A DNA stretch of 64,000 nt from Streptomyces sp. NBC_00341 (GTDB lineage: Bacteria > Actinomycetota > Actinomycetes > Streptomycetales > Streptomycetaceae). The position numbers and the translations under genes are program-made. Location of the stretch: assembly GCF_041435055.1 (NCBI RefSeq), contig NZ_CP108002.1:7750001-7814000 (forward strand), written 5' to 3'. Numbering within the stretch: the first letter of the stretch is position 1; each line of letters begins with the position of its first letter. This document shows, piece after piece, positions 59,202-64,000 of the stretch. The notes below the pieces were generated by a model. The model was not told the DNA's origin and searched no databases. It saw nothing but the letters and a program-made list of their open reading frames with translations.

Positions 59202-61409
59202 ATGACCGAGAGCACGACCATCCGCTGGGAACAGGACGAGACCGGCGTCGTCACCCTCGTACTCGACGACCCCAACCAGTCCGCCAACACGATGAACCAG
59301 GCCTTCAAGGACTCCATCGCGGCGGTCGCCGACCGCGCGGAGGCCGAGAAGGACACCATCCGGGGCATCATCTACACCTCTGCCAAGAAGACCTTCTTCG
59401 CGGGCGGCGACCTCAAGGACATGATCAAGGTCGGCCCGGAGAACGCCCAGGCCGCCTTCGACACCGGCACCGCGATCAAGAGGTCGCTCCGCCGCATCGA
59501 GACCCTCGGCAAGCCCGTCGTCGCCGCCATCAACGGGGCCGCCCTCGGAGGCGGTTACGAGATCGCCCTCGCCTCGCACCACCGCGTCGCCCTCGACGCG
59601 CCCGGCTCCCGGATCGGCCTGCCCGAGGTCACCCTCGGCCTGCTCCCCGCGGGCGGCGGCGTCACCCGCACCGTACGCCTCATGGGCATCGCGGACGCGC
59701 TGCTCAAGGTCCTCCTCCAGGGCACCCAGTACACCCCGCGCCGCGCCCTGGAGAACGGCCTGGTCCACGAGGTCGCCGCCACCGCCGAGGAGATGCTGGC
59801 GAAGGCCCACGCCTTCATCGACGCCAACCCCGAGTCCCAGCAGCCCTGGGACGTCAAGGGCTACCGGATCCCCGGCGGCACCCCGTCGAACCCCAAGTTC
59901 GCCGCCAACCTCCCCGCCTTCCCGTCCAACCTGAAGAAGCAGCTGAACGGCGCCCCGATGCCCGCGCCGCGCAACATCCTCGCCGCCGCCGTCGAGGGCT
60001 CCCAGGTCGACTTCGAGACCGCCCTGACCATCGAGGCCCGGTACTTCACCGAGCTGGTCACCGGCCAGGTCTCCAAGAACATGATCCAGGCATTCTTCTT
60101 CGACCTCCAGGCCGTCAACTCCGGTGCCAGCCGCCCCAAGGACATCGAGGAGCGCCAGGTCCGCAAGGTCGCCGTGCTCGGCGCCGGGATGATGGGCGCC
60201 GGCATCGCCTACTCCTGCGCCCGCGCCGGGATCGACGTCGTGCTCAAGGACGTCTCCACGGAGGCCGCCGCCAAGGGCAAGGCGTACAGCGAGAAGCTGC
60301 TCGACAAGGCGCTGTCCCGGGGCCGTACGACCGAGGCCAAGCGCGACGAGCTGCTGGCCCGCATCACCCCGACCGGCGACCCGGCCGACCTCGCGGGCTG
60401 CGACGCCGTCATCGAGGCCGTCTTCGAGAGCACCGCGCTCAAGCACCAGGTGTTCCAGGAGATCCAGGACATCATCGAGCCCGACGCGCTGCTCTGCTCC
60501 AACACCTCCACGCTGCCCATCACGGCCCTGGCCGAAGGGGTCACGCGCCCGGCCGACTTCATCGGGCTGCACTTCTTCTCGCCCGTCGACAAGATGCCGC
60601 TCGTCGAGATCATCAAGGGCGAGAAGACCGGCGACGAGGCCCTGGCCCGCGCCTTCGACCTGGTCCGCCGGATCAAGAAGACCCCGATCGTCGTCAACGA
60701 CTCGCGCGGCTTCTTCACCTCGCGCGTCATCGGCCAGTTCATCAACGAGGGCGTCGCGATGGTCGGCGAGGGCGTCGAGCCCGCCTCCGTCGAACAGGCC
60801 GCCGCCCAGGCCGGATACCCGGCCAAGGTGCTCTCCCTGATGGACGAGCTGACGCTCACCCTGCCCCGCAAGATCCGCGACGAGACCCGCAGGGCCGTCG
60901 AGGAGGCGGGCGGCAGCTGGGCCGGCCACCCCTCGGACTCGGTCATCGACCGCATGGTCGACGAGTTCGGCCGCCCCGGCCGCAGCGGCGGCGCGGGCTT
61001 CTACGAATACGACGAGAACGGCAAGCGCACCCGCCTCTGGCCCGGCCTGCGCGAGCACTTCGGAGGCTCCGGGGGTCGTCCCTCGGGTGGGAACAGCACG
61101 AAGCCGGACACGGACATCTCGTTCACCGACATGCAGGAGCGGATGCTCTTCTCCGAGGCACTGGACAGCGTCCGCTGCCTGGAGGAGAACGTCCTGATCA
61201 CCGTCGCGGACGCCAACATCGGCTCCATCATGGGCATCGGCTTCCCGCCGTGGACCGGCGGCGTGCTCCAGTACATCAACGGGTACGAGGGCGGCCTGCC
61301 CGGCTTCGTGGCCCGCGCCCAGCAGCTCGCCGAGCGGTACGGCGACCGCTTCCTGCCGCCCGCGCTGCTCGTGGCGAAGGCGGAGAAGGGCGAGACCTTC
61401 CACGACTGA
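59202..61409 (+). CDS. FadB-type enoyl-CoA hydratase / 3-hydroxyacyl-CoA dehydrogenase
   Basis: 735 residues, two catalytic domains. Residues 1-200: crotonase fold (IIYTSAKKTFFAGGDLKDM oxyanion loop, INGAALGGGYEIALA, GLPEVTLGLLPAGGG). Residues 320-620: NAD-binding VAVLGAGMMGAGIAYSCARA, SNTSTLPITALAEGV, GLHFFSPVDKMPLVEII with the catalytic His, and the C-terminal HAD domain NDSRGFFTSRVIGQFINEG. It carries out the two middle steps of beta-oxidation and forms the complex with the thiolase upstream. Confidence 0.94.
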   Translation: MTESTTIRWEQDETGVVTLVLDDPNQSANTMNQAFKDSIAAVADRAEAEKDTIRGIIYTSAKKTFFAGGDLKDMIKVGPENAQAAFDTGTAIKRSLRRIETLGKPVVAAINGAALGGGYEIALASHHRVALDAPGSRIGLPEVTLGLLPAGGGVTRTVRLMGIADALLKVLLQGTQYTPRRALENGLVHEVAATAEEMLAKAHAFIDANPESQQPWDVKGYRIPGGTPSNPKFAANLPAFPSNLKKQLNGAPMPAPRNILAAAVEGSQVDFETALTIEARYFTELVTGQVSKNMIQAFFFDLQAVNSGASRPKDIEERQVRKVAVLGAGMMGAGIAYSCARAGIDVVLKDVSTEAAAKGKAYSEKLLDKALSRGRTTEAKRDELLARITPTGDPADLAGCDAVIEAVFESTALKHQVFQEIQDIIEPDALLCSNTSTLPITALAEGVTRPADFIGLHFFSPVDKMPLVEIIKGEKTGDEALARAFDLVRRIKKTPIVVNDSRGFFTSRVIGQFINEGVAMVGEGVEPASVEQAAAQAGYPAKVLSLMDELTLTLPRKIRDETRRAVEEAGGSWAGHPSDSVIDRMVDEFGRPGRSGGAGFYEYDENGKRTRLWPGLREHFGGSGGRPSGGNSTKPDTDISFTDMQERMLFSEALDSVRCLEENVLITVADANIGSIMGIGFPPWTGGVLQYINGYEGGLPGFVARAQQLAERYGDRFLPPALLVAKAEKGETFHD

Positions 61410-61420
61410 GGCCTCCGCGC

Positions 61421-61454
61421 GCCGCGTTCACCGTCACTCGGCGGTGAACGCGGC
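61421..61454. terminator. Bidirectional terminator of the FadB-type and MerR genes
   Basis: A perfect 13-bp stem (61421-61433 with 61442-61454) and an 8-nt loop. The stem lies between the convergent stops and reaches into the last codons of the MerR gene. Confidence 0.8.
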
Positions 61455-62165
61455 CCGCAGCTCCTCCTTCAGTGACCGCTGGAAGGCGGTCACCAGCGCC
61501 TGGAGCACCATCGGCTGCATGTGCGCCGACAGCGACTTCATCGCCTTGACGTGCTCCGGGTCCGACTCCCGCTCGCGGTACGGACTCCACACCTCGTCCC
61601 GGAAGAGCCGGGTCAGCTCCTGGGCGGCCGAGCGGGTGTGCTCCAGCAGGACCGTACGGGCGGCCAGGATCGTCTCGTGCGCGATCGGCACGTCGAGCAG
61701 CTCCACCCCGAGCCGCAGCAGCCCCGGATCCACCCGGTAGGGGGCCTCGCCCGGATCGGCCCGTTCCAGCACCCCCATCGCGGCCAGCCGGTCGAGGTCC
61801 TGCCCGGTCAGCGACCGCCCCGCCCGGCGTTCCAGCTCCGCCCCGGTCACGTCCTCCGCCGAGTCCGGCGCCCAGGAGGCCACCAGCGCCCGGTGGATCG
61901 CCAGGTCCTGGGCGCTCAGATCGGGCGGCAGCTGCTCCAGGTAGCGTTCGATCGCGGCGAGCGTCATGCCCTGGTGCTGGAGCTCCTCGATCAGCGCGAG
62001 GCGGGAGAGGTGGTCGTGCCCGTAGTGCCCCACCCGGCGCGGACCGATCACCGGCGGGGGCAGCAGCCCCCGGGTGCTGTAGAAGCGCACCGTGCGCACC
62101 GTCACCCCGGCGCGAGCGGCCAGCTCGTCGACCGTGAGCGTCGGCTCCTGTGTCCCGGTCGCCAT
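61434..62165 (-). CDS. MerR-family regulator
   Basis: 243 residues. MerR HTH at residues 8-70: LTVDELAARAGVTVRTVRFYSTRGLLPPP, then RVGHYGHDHLSRLALIEELQHQGMTLAAIERYL. The C-terminal 150 residues are helical and lack a Cys metal site, so it is probably a ligand sensor rather than a metal sensor. Convergent with the beta-oxidation genes, which it may control; no dyad was noted near them. Confidence 0.9.
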   Translation of the reverse strand: MATGTQEPTLTVDELAARAGVTVRTVRFYSTRGLLPPPVIGPRRVGHYGHDHLSRLALIEELQHQGMTLAAIERYLEQLPPDLSAQDLAIHRALVASWAPDSAEDVTGAELERRAGRSLTGQDLDRLAAMGVLERADPGEAPYRVDPGLLRLGVELLDVPIAHETILAARTVLLEHTRSAAQELTRLFRDEVWSPYRERESDPEHVKAMKSLSAHMQPMVLQALVTAFQRSLKEELRAAFTAE

Positions 62166-62328
62166 CTCTGCTCCTCGTGTCCGACCCCGCGGATGAACTG
62201 CCGGGCGTGTGCGTCGATCAGGTTCAACAGTATTGCTGTCTCACCACTGTTGTGAAAGTGCCCCGGCGACGGCGGAGCGCGAGGTAATTTCACTGGCGGC
62301 GGCGGAGCCCGCGCACCAGGCTGTCGCC

Positions 62329-63237
62329 GTGACACTTCATGAGAACGAGATCGACGCGGATGAGGCCGTCGTCCGGGAGCTGCTGCGGGAGCAGCGCCCC
62401 GAATGGGCCGCCCTCCCCGTCTCGCCGGCCGGTGCGGGCACGGACAACACGATGTACCGGCTCGGCGAGCAGCTGCTCGTACGGCTGCCGCGCACCGCGG
62501 ACAACGCGGAGGCGGTACGCAAGGAACAGACGTGGCTGCCTCGGCTGGCACCGCATCTTCCCTGCCGCATCCCGGAGCCGGTGCACGCCGGCTCCCCGAA
62601 TTCCGCCTACCCGCTCGCCTGGTCGGTCTACCGCTGGATCGACGGCGAGGAGCCCGGCCCGGGAACGGTCACCGACTGGACCCTCTTCGGGGCGGATCTG
62701 GCGGCGGTCGTGCGGAAGCTGCACTCCATCCCCCTCATGGGAGCCGCTCGTGAAGGCGGACTCAGCTGGTACCGCGGAGGTGGCTTGCGGGATTGTGACC
62801 GGTCGGTCAGCGGGTACTTCGACGACTGCCGGTCGATCCAGGGCCTCGACCTCGACCTCGCACGCCTGCGGGACCTGTGGCGCAGCGCGCTCGAACTGCC
62901 CGAGCCCTCCGGCCGGCAGGTGTGGCTGCACGGCGACCTCAAACCCACCAACCTTCTGGTCCACCGGGGCAGGCTGCACGCGGTCATCGACTTCGGAGCC
63001 CTGTCGATCGGCTTCCCCGACGCCGAGCACGCGCCCCTGTGGGATTTTCCACCCCAGGCCCGACAGGCGTACTGGGACGCGATGGGCCTCGACGACCTCA
63101 CGTGGCTGCGCGCCCGCGCATGGGCCGTCGCCGTCGGAATCAGCGGGATGCCGTACTACTGGCATACCTTTCCCGCCTTCGCCCGCGAGTGCCTGTCACG
63201 GCTCCGCGCGATTCTGGAGACGGCCGACGAGCGGTGA
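62329..63237 (+). CDS. Aminoglycoside-phosphotransferase-like kinase
   Basis: 302 residues from a GTG at 62329; the ribosome-binding site is weak and the frame runs further upstream. Kinase features: GTDNTMYRLGEQLLVRLPRT with the ATP lysine replaced by Arg or shifted, SVYRWIDGEEP, the Brenner motif LHGDLKPTNLLVH and VIDFGALSIG (metal Asp). APH/CotH-like enzymes phosphorylate small molecules, some of them antibiotics. Substrate unknown. Confidence 0.88.
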   Translation: MTLHENEIDADEAVVRELLREQRPEWAALPVSPAGAGTDNTMYRLGEQLLVRLPRTADNAEAVRKEQTWLPRLAPHLPCRIPEPVHAGSPNSAYPLAWSVYRWIDGEEPGPGTVTDWTLFGADLAAVVRKLHSIPLMGAAREGGLSWYRGGGLRDCDRSVSGYFDDCRSIQGLDLDLARLRDLWRSALELPEPSGRQVWLHGDLKPTNLLVHRGRLHAVIDFGALSIGFPDAEHAPLWDFPPQARQAYWDAMGLDDLTWLRARAWAVAVGISGMPYYWHTFPAFARECLSRLRAILETADER

Positions 63238-63260
63238 AGCAGCCCCGGACGAGCCTCCCC

Positions 63261-63306
63261 GCGGAGCCCGGCCCCCGGCAGGAGCGGAGCCCGGCCCCCG
63301 GCAGGA
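63261..63306. repeat. Two perfect 23-bp tandem copies
   Basis: GCGGAGCCCGGCCCCCGGCA plus GGA, at 63261-63283 and 63284-63306, in the gap between the kinase and macrodomain genes. A likely slippage duplication. Confidence 0.85.
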
Positions 63307-63354
63307 CGGGTGCGCCGCCCGCCCGTTGTCAGTGCGCGCTCGTACGCTGGTGCG

Positions 63355-63831
63355 ATGACCGAGATCGTTTACGTACGGGGGGACGCCACCGCACCGCAGG
63401 GCAAGGGCGTCAAGCTGATCGCCCATGTCTGCAACGACCTGGGCGGCTGGGGCAAGGGCTTCGTCCTCGCCGTCTCGCGCCGCTGGCCCGAACCGGAGGC
63501 CCGGTACCGCACCTGGCACCGCGAACGGGCCGGCAACGACTTCGGGCTCGGCGCCGTCCAGTTCGTCCGGGTGAGTCCGTACGTCTGGGTGGCGAACATG
63601 GTGGGCCAGCGGGGGATGCGCACCGGCAGCCAGGGGGTGCCGGTGCGCTACGAGGCGATCGGTACAGCGCTGGGCGCGGTGGCCGACCGAGCCCTTGAGC
63701 TGGGGGCCTCCGTCCATATGCCGCGGATCGGCTGCGGACTGGCCGGCGGGAAGTGGTCCCGGATCGAACCCCTGCTGGAGCAGCGGCTGTTGAGCCGGGG
63801 GATCGAGGTGACGGTGTACGACTTCGACTGA
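63355..63831 (+). CDS. Macrodomain protein (ADP-ribose binding/hydrolase-like)
   Basis: 158 residues from the ATG at 63355. Macrodomain pattern: IVYVRGDATAPQGKGVKLIAH, the loop VCNDLGGWGKGF, YVWVANMVGQRG and HMPRIGCGLAGGKWSRIEPLL. The layout matches the ALC1/TARG1-like branch. I recall a Streptomyces coelicolor homologue (SCO6735) that removes ADP-ribose and affects antibiotic output. Free-standing cytosolic protein. Confidence 0.9.
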   Translation: MTEIVYVRGDATAPQGKGVKLIAHVCNDLGGWGKGFVLAVSRRWPEPEARYRTWHRERAGNDFGLGAVQFVRVSPYVWVANMVGQRGMRTGSQGVPVRYEAIGTALGAVADRALELGASVHMPRIGCGLAGGKWSRIEPLLEQRLLSRGIEVTVYDFD

Positions 63832-63917
63832 CGCGGAAGCGACAGAGTGACAGGACGGAGCTCTCTGTTGCGGCGCCACTATGGTGGACCCGAACCGGCA
63901 CAGAGCGGGGAGGTCCC

Positions 63918-64000
63918 ATGGCCGCACGGAGCACGGACGAGGCACTGCTGGCCCGGGCGCTGGACGGTACGCCGCCCTCCGACGCGCTGAGCGAGCAGAT
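63918..64000 (+). CDS. Partial gene at the right edge
   Basis: A strong GGGGAGG precedes the ATG at 63918. The first 27 codons (MAARSTDEALLARALDGTPP and on) are GC-biased and helical. Too short to name. Confidence 0.6.
   Translation, partial: MAARSTDEALLARALDGTPPSDALSEQ

Overview
High-GC, codon-biased actinobacterial chromosome, almost certainly Streptomyces. The evidence is third-position GC bias, a WhiB protein, an SsgA-like sporulation protein, whiJ-type XRE/DUF397/ATPase modules, a two-domain laccase of the Streptomyces type, and rare TTA (bldA) codons in three genes. No rRNA, tRNA, CRISPR array, integrase or transposase gene was seen. The window looks like chromosomal arm/core boundary DNA with much regulation and lipid metabolism.

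Layout. 1-2041: 5' part of a WGR/DUF4132 protein that runs off the left edge. 2327-4518: whiJ-type module A (unknown protein, RsbW-like ATPase, divergent XRE regulator, DUF397). 4591-6221: YchJ protein, NAD(P)-binding protein and HxlR regulator. 6237-10525: drug-efflux MFS with a C-terminal extension, and an ATP-grasp protein divergent from a cytochrome P450. 10616-12675: acyl-CoA dehydrogenase, SCP2 sterol-carrier protein and a small protein behind tandem palindromes. 12899-14113: PucR regulator with a TTA codon. 15074-18325: three exported proteins of unknown function. 18867-32235: a complete mce lipid-import operon (ATPase, two YrbE permeases, MceA-F, four Mce-associated membrane proteins) ending with a secreted lytic transglycosylase. 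32252-35545: divergent NHEJ-type DNA ligase and LigD-type polymerase, the latter coupled to a membrane protein. 35566-41674: secreted cupredoxin/Ig-like/DUF1080 protein and ThuA/quinoprotein dehydrogenase, divergent from a laccase. 41724-44859: membrane-anchored Mrr nuclease and SNF2 ATPase. 45046-48218: VOC protein, WhiB, GH46 chitosanase, acyl-ACP desaturase. 48496-50176: whiJ-type module B. 50224-53996: ABC-F ATPase with a possible regulatory leader, SsgA-like protein, YciI protein, endonuclease V, tiny membrane protein. 54025-55215: enoyl-reductase-like protein. 55329-55488: a 160-bp element with 25-bp terminal inverted repeats. 55582-61409: CoA transferase, acyl-CoA dehydrogenase, thiolase and FadB-type enzyme in a row, convergent with a MerR regulator. 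62329-64000: aminoglycoside-phosphotransferase-like protein, macrodomain protein and the start of one more gene.

Common threads. Several units fit import and breakdown of lipids or sterols: Mce importer, SCP2/acyl-CoA dehydrogenase, the beta-oxidation cluster and the desaturase. Two of these have clear palindromic operators. A GTGCTCACTTnCCG-type motif occurs both upstream of the PucR gene and, as a long inverted repeat, before the mce operon, suggesting one regulator for both. Developmental control is suggested by the TTA codons, the WhiB and SsgA-like proteins and the two whiJ-type modules.
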